64,000 nucleotides of DNA. Origin: Vibrio marisflavi CECT 7928. GTDB taxonomy: Bacteria; Pseudomonadota; Gammaproteobacteria; Enterobacterales; Vibrionaceae. The stretch spans positions 2,790,001 to 2,854,000 of the forward strand of contig NZ_CAKLDM010000002.1 of the NCBI RefSeq assembly GCF_921294215.1. The letters run 5' to 3'. Every line of letters starts with the position of its first letter. Position 1 is the first letter of the stretch. The translations under genes and the position numbers were made by a program. The notes beneath the pieces were generated by a model. The model was not told the origin of the DNA, did not search any database, and saw nothing but the letters and a program-made list of their open reading frames with translations. Shown piece after piece: positions 53,468 to 63,950 of this stretch.

Positions 53468-54493
53468 TTAGTTCCATTGTCCCCCTTGAGGTGGTGGCGG
53501 TGGTCCTTTTCTATGATGGTGTCCTCGAGGGCCCGGTCTTTCATGAGAATGATGCCCTGGCGTGGGTTTATTGAAAGATCGGTCCGGTGTTCCTTTAAAA
53601 CAATTGATAACGTATGGGAAACCATTTGTTACATAATAGCCATATTGTCCATCGCGTGTCATGCCATTACATTCATCTAAATCGCCAGAACCGGCAATAA
53701 AGATATAGTCATCTCGATATGTGCCATCATATTTCCCTCCGGGGTTGCCAGAACCTGAAGGCCGGTTACCAGTTTTCAATTGAAAACTGGATTTGGCTTG
53801 GCGAATGTTTCCATTATCTGAAAAGAAAGGACCATAGATAGGATAACCGTCTGCTGCAAAGCCAATAACTGGCGAGACTTGTTTGTCATTATTGATGAAC
53901 AATGCATTTGGTGTCGCATGATAATGGTATGTACCATCGGGCTGTGCATGAGCATTGTGAGAATCGGTTTTGAAGTCACTGTACGTTGCTGCTGGGTCAT
54001 AACGCCATTTTTGGCTCATATCAAAACAGCCGATTTTGCCGTTTCCTACGCCGTAGCATCCTGCGGCAAGCAAATCGACCTTAACACCGTTGAGAAAAAC
54101 AGCGTTATCAGTTCTTAGTGATATTGGTGTAATAGAGGAGGCAAAGCGTGGACTTTGAGTAACCTGATACTTTTGATTCTGTGGGGTGACTTCGTTGGGA
54201 AATGAACGATAGCCATCATTGTATGAATGGTTGGGTATCGCATTGCTCTGAAAGGTACACTTATTTCCTTCGACAGATATTGTTAAATACGCGGTTCTTG
54301 TTTGACGTTCATTTACGTCTTTTGCTGTCGCAGTATATTGTCCCACATAGTCGGCGCAGTCAGGACTACGTTTTTGCAAAATTTTATCGGTAATATCTTC
54401 ACCATCACCTGAGGTGATGGTGAAGCTCGCCAGTGATGGAAATGACATCCCCATGAAGAACAGGGCAGCAATGCTAGGTTGAATTAGGCGCAT
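53468..54493 (-). CDS. YHYH-domain secreted protein
   Basis: A 341-residue exported protein with a signal peptide (MRLIQPSIAALFFMGMSFPSLA). The YHYH domain motif appears as DGTYHYHATPNALF (about residues 189-202), followed by GFAADGYPIYGPF. The C-terminal 40 residues are a His/Pro/Gly-rich tail (HHSHERPGPRGHHH, then a run of prolines) that may bind metal. The function of the domain is unknown. It runs toward vexR on the same strand, with about 120 bp between. Confidence 0.87.
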   Translation of the reverse strand: MRLIQPSIAALFFMGMSFPSLASFTITSGDGEDITDKILQKRSPDCADYVGQYTATAKDVNERQTRTAYLTISVEGNKCTFQSNAIPNHSYNDGYRSFPNEVTPQNQKYQVTQSPRFASSITPISLRTDNAVFLNGVKVDLLAAGCYGVGNGKIGCFDMSQKWRYDPAATYSDFKTDSHNAHAQPDGTYHYHATPNALFINNDKQVSPVIGFAADGYPIYGPFFSDNGNIRQAKSSFQLKTGNRPSGSGNPGGKYDGTYRDDYIFIAGSGDLDECNGMTRDGQYGYYVTNGFPYVINCFKGTPDRSFNKPTPGHHSHERPGPRGHHHRKGPPPPPQGGQWN

Positions 54494-54714
54494 GTTCCTT
54501 CCTAAGATTAAGTTGAAAGTTCATTTATTAGTGTAGGAATGGATATTGGACAACTATCTATTTCTATTGGAATTTGTGAGCACGTAGGCGGGAATTTGAA
54601 AACGAAGTACCAAGCGTATCTAATCCATCGAGTGAGTGATTCATGGAATCTAATAGTAATCGCTCACTGTCACGATTAAGATAGGCGCCATTGAAAGCCA
54701 AATTAGAGACCAAA

Positions 54715-56730
54715 ATGAAGCTGAACGAGCGTCAAAATGAAGCGGTAAAGTATGTGTCGGGACCTTGTCTAGTGCTAGCTGGAGCTGGCTCTGGTAAGAC
54801 TCGTGTTATTACCAATAAGATCGCCTATTTGGTTCAGCAATGTGATTACAAGGCTAGAAATATTGCCGCTGTTACTTTTACCAACAAAGCTGCTCGAGAA
54901 ATGAAGGAAAGAGTGGCTCAAACGCTTGGGAAAAATGAAACGCGTGGTTTGATGATTTCGACCTTTCACACTCTTGGTCTCAATATCATTCGTCGGGAGT
55001 ATAAAGAGTTAGGCCTAAAAGCGGGTTTTTCTCTTTTTGATGATCAAGACCAGCTTGCTCTTTTGAAAGAGCTAACAGAAAAGCAGTTAGACGGTGATAA
55101 GGACTTACTTCGCCAGCTAATGAGCGCAATATCTAACTGGAAAAATGACAATATCGTGCCTGAGCAAGCAAAAGCTCATGCACAAGGAGAGCAAGAGCAG
55201 CTATTTGCTTTTTGTTATGAGATGTATCAAATACAAATGAAGTCTTATAACGCACTAGACTTTGACGACCTGATCTCTCTGCCCGTCACTCTTCTAAAAA
55301 CCAATCAAGAGGTTCGCCAGCGTTGGCAAAGCCGGATTCGTTATTTGCTAGTCGACGAATATCAAGATACCAACACCAGCCAATATGAGTTGGTTAAGTT
55401 GCTGGTTGGTGAGCGGGGGCGATTGACAGTGGTTGGAGATGACGACCAGTCAATCTATTCATGGCGGGGTGCTAAGCCACAAAACTTGGTGCTGTTGGGG
55501 CAGGATTACCCTAACTTGCGAATCGTGAAGTTGGAGCAAAATTACCGCTCGACGAGCAGAATTTTACGTGCAGCGAATATCTTAATTGCTAATAACCCGC
55601 ACGTGTACGAGAAAACATTGTTCTCTGAGCTGCATGAGGGTGAGAAGCTCAAAGTGTTGTTGGCGAAAAATGAAGAGCATGAAGCTGAGCGAGTGACAGG
55701 GGAAATCATCGCTCATAAGTTTCTCAATCGAACTGAATACCGTGACTATGCCATTCTTTATCGCGGTAACCATCAGTCTCGATTAATAGAGAAGTACTTG
55801 ATGCAAAACCGAGTGCCTTACAAGTTATCTGGTGGTACGTCGTTTTTTGCCCGAGCAGAAATAAAAGACATCATGGCGTATCTACGAGTGCTAGTGAATT
55901 CTGATGATGACAATGCGTTTCTGCGTATAGTGAACACGCCGCGACGCGAAATCGGCCCGGCTACGCTAGAAAAACTCGGCACCTACGCCAACATGCGAGG
56001 AAAGAGCCTTTTTGAGGCAAGCTTTGAAATGGGCCTAGAGCAGCACCTTACCGGCCGAGGGTTAGAGAACTTACGCCGTTTTACTCACTGGTTGGTAAAA
56101 ATGTCGGACAATGCAGAGAGAGGCAATACAGTAGAGGTGGTGAGAGGGTTAGTCCGAGATATTAATTATGAGGATTGGCTCTACGAAACGTCAACTAGTC
56201 CAAAAGCGGCCGAAATGAGAATGAAAAACGTCTCAGATTTATACTCTTGGATTGTGGCCGACTTAGAAGGTGATAACTACGACCAAGAAGAAAAAACACT
56301 AAAAGAGGTCGTTCAACGCCTTACTCTAAGAGACATGATGGAGAGAGGGGAGGAAGACGAAGATACAGATGCTGTTCAGTTAATGACGTTGCATGCTTCT
56401 AAAGGTTTGGAATTTCCATACGTGTATTTGATTGGTAGTGAAGAAGGCATCTTGCCACATCAAACTAGCATTGATGAAGATGGTATAGAAGAAGAAAGGC
56501 GTCTAATGTATGTGGGGATCACGCGTGCCCAGAGAGAGCTGAGTTTCATCCTATGCAAAGAAAGGCGACAGTTTGGTGAGCTGATTAAGCCAACCCAAAG
56601 CCGTTTTCTTGATGAGTTGCCATTTGAAGATATTGAGTGGGAAGCGAATAAAAAGCCTGTTTCTCAGGAAGAGAGGATGGTGAAAGGGCAAGCTCATATC
56701 GCGAACTTGAAAGCGATGTTTAAAAAGTAG
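54715..56730 (+). CDS. rep: Rep, ATP-dependent 3'-5' DNA helicase
   Basis: A 671-residue superfamily 1 helicase close to E. coli Rep (673 residues). Motif I is AGAGSGKTR, motif II LVDEYQD, motif [17 protein letters not shown], motif IV QNYRST, motif [11 protein letters not shown]. It clears proteins ahead of replication forks. I use the ATG at 54715 ([14 protein letters not shown]); the frame extends back to 54691 but E. coli alignment favours this start. Confidence 0.96.
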   Translation: MKLNERQNEAVKYVSGPCLVLAGAGSGKTRVITNKIAYLVQQCDYKARNIAAVTFTNKAAREMKERVAQTLGKNETRGLMISTFHTLGLNIIRREYKELGLKAGFSLFDDQDQLALLKELTEKQLDGDKDLLRQLMSAISNWKNDNIVPEQAKAHAQGEQEQLFAFCYEMYQIQMKSYNALDFDDLISLPVTLLKTNQEVRQRWQSRIRYLLVDEYQDTNTSQYELVKLLVGERGRLTVVGDDDQSIYSWRGAKPQNLVLLGQDYPNLRIVKLEQNYRSTSRILRAANILIANNPHVYEKTLFSELHEGEKLKVLLAKNEEHEAERVTGEIIAHKFLNRTEYRDYAILYRGNHQSRLIEKYLMQNRVPYKLSGGTSFFARAEIKDIMAYLRVLVNSDDDNAFLRIVNTPRREIGPATLEKLGTYANMRGKSLFEASFEMGLEQHLTGRGLENLRRFTHWLVKMSDNAERGNTVEVVRGLVRDINYEDWLYETSTSPKAAEMRMKNVSDLYSWIVADLEGDNYDQEEKTLKEVVQRLTLRDMMERGEEDEDTDAVQLMTLHASKGLEFPYVYLIGSEEGILPHQTSIDEDGIEEERRLMYVGITRAQRELSFILCKERRQFGELIKPTQSRFLDELPFEDIEWEANKKPVSQEERMVKGQAHIANLKAMFKK

Positions 56731-56736
56731 ATACAT

Positions 56737-56764
56737 ACACCAAAGGCCAGACAGCCTTTGGTGT
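56737..56764. terminator. hairpin between rep and cytochrome c5
   Basis: ACACCAAAGGC and GCCTTTGGTGT form a perfect 11-bp stem over a 6-base loop between convergent genes. There is no adjoining T-run on either strand, so it may rather protect 3' ends or need other factors to terminate. Confidence 0.65.
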
Positions 56765-56775
56765 AAAACTTTAGC

Positions 56776-57198
56776 TTACATACCTTCAATCATGTGATTG
56801 ATTGCCGCAACGATCTCTTCATCAGAGCAATCCATACAGGTGCCTTTTGGTGGCATAGCATTTAGACCTTCGATGGCATGTTTTTTCAGAACGTCTTCGC
56901 CCTGCGCAATACGTGGTGCCCAATCAGCCGAGTCGCCAGTCTTAGGTGCACCGCTCACACCAGATGCGTGACAAGCAATACAGAATGTGCCGTAAACAGC
57001 CGCACCATCTCGCGGGCCACTTGGCGCAGTGGCAACAGGCTCATCACCAGAAAGATAAACACTACCAACCGGTTTTATGCGTTCTGCGATGGTATCGTAT
57101 TCTTCTTGGCTAAGGTTTGCAGCGAACGCGGCAGATGATAGACCGAAAATAGTGAATAGGACGCATATCAGGCGTCGAGATATATCCATTAAACTCAC
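56776..57198 (-). CDS. cytochrome c5 family protein
   Basis: A 140-residue monohaem cytochrome with an N-terminal signal (ISRRLICVLFTIFGLSSAAFA). The haem site CIACH lies near residue 73, the axial Met in NAMPPKG, and the extra Cys pair GTCMDCSDEE is the c5 signature. It acts in the periplasm as a respiratory electron carrier. ATG codons at 57198 and 57189 are both possible starts. Confidence 0.92.
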   Translation of the reverse strand: MSLMDISRRLICVLFTIFGLSSAAFAANLSQEEYDTIAERIKPVGSVYLSGDEPVATAPSGPRDGAAVYGTFCIACHASGVSGAPKTGDSADWAPRIAQGEDVLKKHAIEGLNAMPPKGTCMDCSDEEIVAAINHMIEGM

Positions 57199-57428
57199 TT
57201 TGCTTTCCCTAGGTAAGTACGTGCTTCCTGATTTCGTGACACACGTATTGATAAATTAGAGTTATTATCTGTTAAACCAATGTAAACAGTGGTTAATTAT
57301 AATCGGATATGTTAACGCAATAAACCACAAGTTTTCAGCTTCAAGGGGTTTATCACATCCAGAATCGAGTTTTATCGGCTTCAATTGCTGAAAAAGACAC
57401 CAAACAATAAAAAAAGTTGAAAAAGTAC

Positions 57429-57457
57429 TAGACGATCTACAGTGATATACGTATTAT
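57429..57457 (+). promoter_or_regulatory. tRNA operon promoter
   Basis: TAGACG (57429-57434), a 17-bp spacer and TATTAT (57452-57457) are followed by a GC-rich CCACTCCGCCG discriminator, typical of growth-rate controlled stable-RNA promoters. Nothing else is evident between 57199 and 57428. Confidence 0.55.
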
Positions 57458-57478
57458 TCCACTCCGCCGATAGGGCAT

Positions 57479-57555
<77 letters not shown>

Positions 57556-57589
57556 ATTCCAAGGAGGAATTGTTCGGTGAAAAATTTAT

Positions 57590-57666
57590 GGTGGCTATAG
57601 CTCAGTTGGTAGAGCCCCGGATTGTGATTCCGGTTGTCGCGAGTTCAAGTCTCGTTAGCCACCCCA
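57590..57666 (+). tRNA. tRNA-His (GTG), copy 1
   Basis: A cloverleaf with the extra G(-1) at 57590 facing the C discriminator, as required for histidine tRNA. GTGGCTA pairs with TAGCCAC, the anticodon is GTG in ATTGTGATT, and CCA is encoded. Confidence 0.97.
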
Positions 57667-57690
57667 TTCTTTCCTAAAGAATGACTATCT

Positions 57691-57767
<77 letters not shown>

Positions 57768-57836
57768 CTTTATTAAAGCTTGGATTTTATATCGGAGCAT
57801 AACTTGGCTTAAAAGCCGGTTGTTACAAAATTTGAT

Positions 57837-57913
57837 GGTGGCTATAGCTCAGTTGGTAGAGCCCCGGATTGTGATTCCGGTTGTCGCGAGTTCAAGTCTC
57901 GTTAGCCACCCCA
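57837..57913 (+). tRNA. tRNA-His (GTG), copy 2
   Basis: The 77-nt sequence is identical to copy 1 at 57590, including G(-1). Confidence 0.97.
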
Positions 57914-57936
57914 TTCTTTCCTAAGAATGACTATCT

Positions 57937-58013
<77 letters not shown>

Positions 58014-58020
58014 CTATTGA

Positions 58021-58050
58021 AAGCCTCGACAGAAATGTCGGGGCTTTTTT
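58021..58050 (+). terminator. terminator of the tRNA operon
   Basis: AAGCCTCGAC and GTCGGGGCTT pair over AGAAAT with one wobble, followed by TTTTTT. The stem resembles the rRNA operon terminator at 8681. Confidence 0.92.
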
Positions 58051-58320
58051 CGTTTATGCTTCTTTTAGCGTTAAACCTCACTATCACCGCATTATTGACC
58101 AATCCAATCCAATCCAATCTCAGCCGAAGCAGAAAATAATCAATCCAAATGGAATAAATCATCCATGGGTTTGATGTGAGTAATCAACATTTAAAGTAAA
58201 GGAATCTTTAATAACATTACTTTAACCAAACCTGAAGCTAGCGCTTACAAATATCCCTTTATCTTCATGTTATACAACATTTCAACTTAATGAGAATTGT
58301 TGTTGCTAAAGGTTAAAAAG
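58051..58320. other. intergenic region with a small direct repeat and an inverted repeat
   Basis: No gene is seen. CCAAT is repeated four times in tandem at 58099-58118. TTAAAGTAA (58191-58199) and TTACTTTAA (58217-58225) form a 9-bp inverted repeat about 100 bp before the DUF481 gene, possibly an operator. Confidence 0.5.
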
Positions 58321-59055
58321 ATGAAAAGAACTCTTCTCCCTTATACTCTATTAGCTCTAGTGGTTTGTGCATCATTTTCTGCAGAGGCACAGGAAAAAAA
58401 AGAGACTCCTTGGAGTGGGAATGTTCAATTTGGTTTGAGTGCTACAGGAGGAAATACAACTTCGTCTAGTACCAATGGAGGTTTATCGCTCCTATATAAA
58501 AAGGATGAATGGAGCAACAAGCTCGATTTTAATGCTATCCACAATACGAGTGAAGGTGAAACCTCTGCTGAACTTTATGATCTAGAGCTTGGGGTTAACT
58601 ATTATCAAACCGAAAAGGACTTTCTCTCATACACCAGCAGCAATACATACAATGAATTCAGTACCTATGACGTTACGATTGTAAATGCCATAGGTATTGG
58701 ACGAAGAATCATAAACAACAAAGAAGTGACTTTCGATTTACAGCTTGGCCCGGGTTATCGTTATCAGCGTGTTGCAGACACTGGTGAAAAGAATAAGGAA
58801 GTCGTTGGCCAACTGTCGGGCAACTTCGTCTGGAATATTAGTGAGGTTGCATCATTTACTCAGTCGATCGAAGTAAATACTGGAGCTGACAATACCCAGA
58901 CGAAATCCAAATCAGCGTTGACCACGAAAATATTGGAAAATCTAGGACTTCAATTGGGGTATACCGTCACTCATAACACCAACTTGCCGGAAGGCAGTAA
59001 AAATACTCAAAAGACAGATTATTACTCAAGTGTTAATGTCATCTACTCTTTTTAA
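58321..59055 (+). CDS. DUF481 outer-membrane protein (YdiY type)
   Basis: A 244-residue exported protein with a signal peptide (MKRTLLPYTLLALVVCASFSAEAQ). The mature part has alternating beta-strand pattern (NVQFGLSATGGNTTSSSTNG, WSNKLDFNAIHN) and ends in aromatic Phe (NVIYSF), as in outer-membrane barrels. I recognise DUF481, the family of salt-induced YdiY. I use the ATG at 58321 with AAAGG upstream; the frame extends back to 58297. Its role is unknown. Confidence 0.88.
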   Translation: MKRTLLPYTLLALVVCASFSAEAQEKKETPWSGNVQFGLSATGGNTTSSSTNGGLSLLYKKDEWSNKLDFNAIHNTSEGETSAELYDLELGVNYYQTEKDFLSYTSSNTYNEFSTYDVTIVNAIGIGRRIINNKEVTFDLQLGPGYRYQRVADTGEKNKEVVGQLSGNFVWNISEVASFTQSIEVNTGADNTQTKSKSALTTKILENLGLQLGYTVTHNTNLPEGSKNTQKTDYYSSVNVIYSF

Positions 59056-59562
59056 AGAATGTTGAGAAAGCAGAGGGTCGGTGAGCTAGAGAGTAGATCC
59101 GAGCCTCAGCCACCTGCCGTCTAAGTGACTATTTGGTGTTTTCTACGTAGTGCTTTTGCTCTTTTCTTGCGGTGATTTTGAGTGGTTTGTCACGCTTTTG
59201 CTTCTTTAAACCTTATTACCGTACGCTCGCATAATAATTGCTGGTTTTTTATGTTGCTACTTGGTTGTTAACATCAAAAAACTTCTGCCTACTTAGTGTT
59301 ACTGAACATATTTCTACAATGGAAATCGTTTTCCTATGAGAATAAATGTCTACCAACTGCATAGTTATTGAATAATAAATGCTCTAATTGTTTAACCTAC
59401 CCCGTATAAAACAGACTTGATGTTGCTTTTTTGTGAATTTTTTGCCAGATTTACTAGTCATGAATTCATAGTGTTGATGGTATGGTGTTAAAGTATTTTT
59501 TAAGCTGTTGTAGAGCGTTTAAATCAGCACCATTGACAGACATAGCAGTAGAGGTCTGGTAA
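59056..59562. other. intergenic region ahead of the peptide ABC operon
   Basis: About 507 bp of AT-rich sequence without a credible open frame or RNA gene. It should contain the operon promoter. I could not place a convincing -35/-10 pair or riboswitch in it. Confidence 0.5.
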
Positions 59563-61278
59563 ATGTCGCTTCTAGAGGTCAAAAACCTTCGTATAGAATA
59601 TCCCTCTCGTCATGGCGTTCACGCCGCGGTTAAATCCCTTTCTTTCAATATCGAACGTGGTGAAATTGTTGGTGTCGTTGGTGAATCTGGTGCCGGTAAA
59701 TCGACAGTTGGTAATGCGGTTATCGATTTGCTTAGCCCACCCGGGCATATTGCAAGTGGAGATGTGTTCTTAGATGGAGAGAAAATTTCGGGCTTAACTG
59801 CCGAAAAGATGCGTCGAGTGCGCGGATCCAAAATTGGCTTTATTTTCCAAGACCCAATGACCTCACTCAATCCACTCTTTACGGTTGAGCAGCAGTTGAA
59901 AGAGACCATTCATGCGAATATGAAGGTTTCAGATGAGGAGGCCTACAAGCGCGCTCTTTCATTAATGAACCAAGTGGGTATCCCTCAACCTGAAAACCGT
60001 TTAAAACAATATCCACACCAGTTTTCTGGTGGTATGCGCCAAAGGGTTGTCATAGCCATTGCTCTTGCGGGTGAGCCTGATTTGATCATTGCAGATGAAC
60101 CAACCACTGCCCTTGATGTATCTATTCAAGACCAGATTTTGAATCTTATTCGCGAGCTTTGCATCCAAAACAATGTCGGCTGCATGCTTGTGACTCACGA
60201 TATGGGCGTGGTGTCCAACGTGACCGATCGTGTAGCTGTGATGTATCGTGGCGATCTTGTTGAGTTTGGCCCAACGAGCAAAGTGTTAGGTGACCCAGAC
60301 CACTCCTATACGCGAAGTTTGATTTCTGCTGTTCCTCGCTCGGATGTGAAGCTCGATCGATTCCCTCTTGTTAGTTATATCGAAGAAGCGACCGAAATGG
60401 AGCCGTTGGATGTTAAGAACCATTGGCTTGGCCAAAGCCAAGATCAAAGAGAGTATTCCGGCTCACTCCTCACTGTTGAAAATGTCAACTTGCGCTTCAT
60501 TACCAAAGACTCTCTATTTGAAAGCCGTAGAGAATATGTACAGGCATCAAATAATGTCAGCTTCGAGGTATTTGAAGGTGAAACCTTTGGTTTGGTAGGA
60601 GAGTCAGGTTCTGGCAAGTCGACTATCGCGCGTGTCATTGCCGGTTTGTATGAACCCAACTCAGGCAAAGTGACCTTTGAAGGTATCGATCTAACAGCGC
60701 TTAAATCAGAAAAAGAGCGTAGGCCGTTGCGTCGTCAGATGCAAATGGTGTTTCAAAACCCCTATACCTCAATGAACCCAAGAATGAAGATTTCGGACAT
60801 TATCGCTGAGCCGATTCGTTTCCACAACCTCACTAAAAATGAAATGGAAACCCGTCAAATCGTCAATGATTTACTTGAGCATGTGGGCCTTGGAAAAATG
60901 GCTGGTGTTAAATATCCGCATGAGTTTTCTGGTGGCCAGAGACAAAGGATCTCGATTGCGCGAGCGTTGGCAACTCGCCCACGCTTACTTATCTGTGATG
61001 AACCAACTTCTGCTTTGGATGTTTCGGTACAGGCCCAAATTCTCAACTTATTGAAAGATCTTCAAGATGAGCTGAACTTAACTATGCTGTTTATAAGTCA
61101 TGATTTGCCAGTCATTCGACAAATGTGCGATCGGGTAGGCGTAATGCAGATGGGGACACTGTTAGAAGTTGCGCCAACAGAGCAACTATTCTCAAACCCA
61201 GAACATGAATACAGCAAGCAACTTATTTCTCTAATGCCAGAGTTTACTGGCCTACGAGAAGAGATAAAAACGGCTTAG
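59563..61278 (+). CDS. peptide ABC importer, fused double ATPase
   Basis: A 571-residue protein carrying two complete ABC ATPase domains, a DppD-DppF type fusion. Domain 1 (about 1-265) has Walker [10 protein letters not shown], signature FSGGMRQR and Walker B LIIADEP. Domain 2 (about 300-565) has [17 protein letters not shown] and LLICDEP. Each is followed by the oligopeptide-type C-terminal extension. Both sites look catalytically intact. A GAGG precedes the ATG. It heads the operon with the binding protein and permeases. Confidence 0.93.
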   Translation: MSLLEVKNLRIEYPSRHGVHAAVKSLSFNIERGEIVGVVGESGAGKSTVGNAVIDLLSPPGHIASGDVFLDGEKISGLTAEKMRRVRGSKIGFIFQDPMTSLNPLFTVEQQLKETIHANMKVSDEEAYKRALSLMNQVGIPQPENRLKQYPHQFSGGMRQRVVIAIALAGEPDLIIADEPTTALDVSIQDQILNLIRELCIQNNVGCMLVTHDMGVVSNVTDRVAVMYRGDLVEFGPTSKVLGDPDHSYTRSLISAVPRSDVKLDRFPLVSYIEEATEMEPLDVKNHWLGQSQDQREYSGSLLTVENVNLRFITKDSLFESRREYVQASNNVSFEVFEGETFGLVGESGSGKSTIARVIAGLYEPNSGKVTFEGIDLTALKSEKERRPLRRQMQMVFQNPYTSMNPRMKISDIIAEPIRFHNLTKNEMETRQIVNDLLEHVGLGKMAGVKYPHEFSGGQRQRISIARALATRPRLLICDEPTSALDVSVQAQILNLLKDLQDELNLTMLFISHDLPVIRQMCDRVGVMQMGTLLEVAPTEQLFSNPEHEYSKQLISLMPEFTGLREEIKTA

Positions 61279-61348
61279 GCCGCTATATAAATAAACTAAA
61301 AAGCAAATACAACGACTAGGGATTTAATCCCGCAAAGGAGTCATGCAA

Positions 61349-62902
61349 ATGAAAAGCATAAAAGGCACATTAGCTGCTGCGATGATGGCAGCTAGCTTGA
61401 GCTTCGGTGCAGTGGCAGCAGATATTACCGTCGCGTATGACGCAGACCCAGTATCTCTCGATCCTCAAGAGCAATTATCAGGTGGTACGTTGCAGATGTC
61501 CCACATGGTGTTTGATCCTTTGGTGCGCTACACCCAAGACCTTAGCTTTGAGCCGCGTTTAGCCGAAAAATGGGAGCGTGTTAACGATACAACCTTCCGC
61601 TTCTATCTGCGTAAAGGCGTAAAGTTCCACTCAGGTAACGACTTCACTGCTGATGATGTAGTGTGGACTTTCGACCGTTTGAAAGAATCTCCAGACTTCA
61701 AAGCAATTTTCGAACCTTATACAAAAATGGTTAAGGTTGATGACTACACAGTCGATCTAGTGTCTGCAGATGTTTATCCACTAGTGCTACAAACCGCGAC
61801 GTATATCTTCCCGATGGATCATAAGTTCTACACTGGTAAAACTGCTGATGGGAAAGACAAGTCAGAAATCGTTAAGCATGGTAACTCTTTTGCTTCTACT
61901 AACACTTCAGGTACAGGACCGTTCACTGTATCTGAGCGTGAGCAGGGTGTAAAAGTGGTATTTGATCGCTTTAAAGGTTACTGGGATAAGGCTTCGAAAG
62001 GCAACGTTGATGAATTAACTTTGGTGCCAATCAAAGAAGACGCGACTCGTGTTGCTGCACTTCTTTCTGGTGATGTGGACATGATTGCTCCTGTTGCGCC
62101 AAATGATCATAAACGTGTAGCGACTGCTCCGGGTATCGACTTGGTAACTTTGCCAGGTACGCGAATCATTGAGCTACAAATGAACCAAAACAGCAATGAA
62201 GCCTTAAAAGATCCACGTGTACGTCAAGCCATTGTGTATGCGATTAACAATGAAGGTATTGTTAAGAAAATCATGAAAGGCTTTGCAACTACAGCGGGCC
62301 AGCAAGGTCCGAAGGGCTACGCGGGTTACGATCCAAACTTGGTACCTCGTTATGACCTTAAAAAAGCTAAGCAGTTGATGAAAGAAGCGGGTTATGAGAA
62401 AGGCTTCAACCTAACCATGATCGCGCCAAATAACCGTTATGTAAATGACGCGAAAATTGCTCAAGCTGCAGCAGCGATGCTGTCAAAGATCGGTATCAAA
62501 GTTGACCTTAAAACAATGCCAAAAGCGCAATATTGGCCAGAGTTTGATAAGTGTGCAGCAGATATGCTGATGATTGGTTGGCACTCAGATACAGAAGATT
62601 CTGCAAACTTCTCTGAGTTCCTAACAATGACGCGTGATGAGAAAACAGGTCGTGGTCAATATAACTGTGGTCACTACTCAAATGCTGAAGTTGATAAGTT
62701 AGTTGAAGCTTCCAATATGGAAACTGATCCAGCTAAACGCTCTGAAATGCTTCGCAAAGTAGAAGACATTCTATACAGCGACGCAGCGTTCGTTCCTCTA
62801 CACTGGCAAAACCTTGCTTGGGGTGCGAAATCAAATGTTGATATTCAGCCAATTGTAAACGCAATGAACTATCCGTACTTCGGTGATCTTGTTGTGAAAT
62901 AG
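61349..62902 (+). CDS. peptide ABC importer, periplasmic binding protein
   Basis: A 517-residue SBP_bac_5 family protein with a signal peptide (MKSIKGTLAAAMMAASLSFGAVAA). It shows VSLDPQEQLSGGTLQM and the family signature region LAEKWERVNDTTFRFYLRKGVKFHSG. The ATG at 61349 has AGGAG 8 bases upstream; the ATG at 61343 is only 2 bases from it. It captures di- or oligopeptides or similar ligands. A hairpin at 62912 separates it from the permease gene. Confidence 0.93.
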   Translation: MKSIKGTLAAAMMAASLSFGAVAADITVAYDADPVSLDPQEQLSGGTLQMSHMVFDPLVRYTQDLSFEPRLAEKWERVNDTTFRFYLRKGVKFHSGNDFTADDVVWTFDRLKESPDFKAIFEPYTKMVKVDDYTVDLVSADVYPLVLQTATYIFPMDHKFYTGKTADGKDKSEIVKHGNSFASTNTSGTGPFTVSEREQGVKVVFDRFKGYWDKASKGNVDELTLVPIKEDATRVAALLSGDVDMIAPVAPNDHKRVATAPGIDLVTLPGTRIIELQMNQNSNEALKDPRVRQAIVYAINNEGIVKKIMKGFATTAGQQGPKGYAGYDPNLVPRYDLKKAKQLMKEAGYEKGFNLTMIAPNNRYVNDAKIAQAAAAMLSKIGIKVDLKTMPKAQYWPEFDKCAADMLMIGWHSDTEDSANFSEFLTMTRDEKTGRGQYNCGHYSNAEVDKLVEASNMETDPAKRSEMLRKVEDILYSDAAFVPLHWQNLAWGAKSNVDIQPIVNAMNYPYFGDLVVK

Positions 62903-62911
62903 GGCTTAATT

Positions 62912-62945
62912 AGCCACCTAAAGACATACTTTGGGTGGCTTTTTT
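62912..62945 (+). terminator. terminator/attenuator between binding protein and permease genes
   Basis: AGCCACCTAAAG and CTTTGGGTGGCT pair over a 5-base loop with one mismatch, followed by TTTTT. Partial readthrough would give more binding protein than permease, as is common in ABC importers. Confidence 0.85.
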
Positions 62946-62968
62946 ATTGATTTATTAAAGGGGAAGAA

Positions 62969-63946
62969 ATGTTTTCATTTCTGGTCAAGCGCCTGTTTCA
63001 GGCACTGATAGTGATGTTTGTGATCAGTCTAGTGGCGTTTTCCATTCAGGATAATCTGGGTGACCCATTGCGTGAGCTTGTCGGGCAGTCGGTTTCTGAA
63101 GCTGAGAGACAGCAGCTTCGAGATGATCTAGGACTTAACGACCCATTTCTGACTAAATATTCTCGATTTATTGTTGGGGCGCTGCACGGCGACCTTGGCA
63201 CTTCATACTTTTTTAAGCGCCCAGCTGTTGAAGTGATTTTAGACAAGCTGGTGGCGACGCTTGAGCTGGTCTTTGGCGCTTCTGTGCTAATTATAGTGTT
63301 ATCCATTCCTCTTGGCGTGTATTCAGCGATACACCCAAAAAGCTGGTTCACCAAAGCGGTAATGGCGTTTAGTAGTATTGGCATCTCGATTCCGGTCTTT
63401 CTGACTGCAATCATGCTGATGTATGTATTTTCTATCGAATTAGGCTGGTTACCGTCCTACGGCCGGGGAGAAACAACAGCTCCGTTTGGCTGGCAGTCTG
63501 GCTACTTTAACCTTGACGGTCTTGCTCACCTAATTCTTCCATGTGTTTCTCTTGCTTCGATTATGTTGCCGTTGTTTATACGGTTAGTGCGTTCTGAAAT
63601 GGTAGAGGTGCTGAGCTCGGAGTACATTAAATTCAGTAAAGCGAAAGGTATCGCACTGAAAAAAATCTACTATCAGCATGCTCTTAAAAACACCATGTTG
63701 CCAGTATTGACTGTTGGTGGGGTGCAAATCGGGACCATGGTGGCGTACACAATTTTGACCGAAACAGTGTTCCAATGGCCGGGTACAGGGTTCTTGTTTT
63801 TAGAGGCAATCAACAGGGTAGATACACCATTAATCACCGCCTACGTTATTTTTGTCGGTTTAATATTTGTTGTGACGAACACCATTGTCGACCTGATGTA
63901 CGGAATCATAAACCCAACTGTTAACTTAACGGGTAAAGGAGCCTAA
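62969..63946 (+). CDS. peptide ABC importer permease (DppB type)
   Basis: A 325-residue inner-membrane permease with about six helices and a periplasmic N-terminal loop. The N-terminus FLVKRLFQALIVMFVISLVAF, RDDLGLNDPF and the EAA-type loop YIKFSKAKGIALKKIYYQHALKN are typical of DppB/OppB. A GGGGAAG ribosome binding site precedes the ATG. Confidence 0.92.
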   Translation: MFSFLVKRLFQALIVMFVISLVAFSIQDNLGDPLRELVGQSVSEAERQQLRDDLGLNDPFLTKYSRFIVGALHGDLGTSYFFKRPAVEVILDKLVATLELVFGASVLIIVLSIPLGVYSAIHPKSWFTKAVMAFSSIGISIPVFLTAIMLMYVFSIELGWLPSYGRGETTAPFGWQSGYFNLDGLAHLILPCVSLASIMLPLFIRLVRSEMVEVLSSEYIKFSKAKGIALKKIYYQHALKNTMLPVLTVGGVQIGTMVAYTILTETVFQWPGTGFLFLEAINRVDTPLITAYVIFVGLIFVVTNTIVDLMYGIINPTVNLTGKGA

Positions 63947-63950
63947 TCGT

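Noticed and set aside
58099..58118. Four tandem CCAAT units
   Set aside because: A short simple repeat; too small to call a CRISPR or other array and with no neighbouring cas genes.
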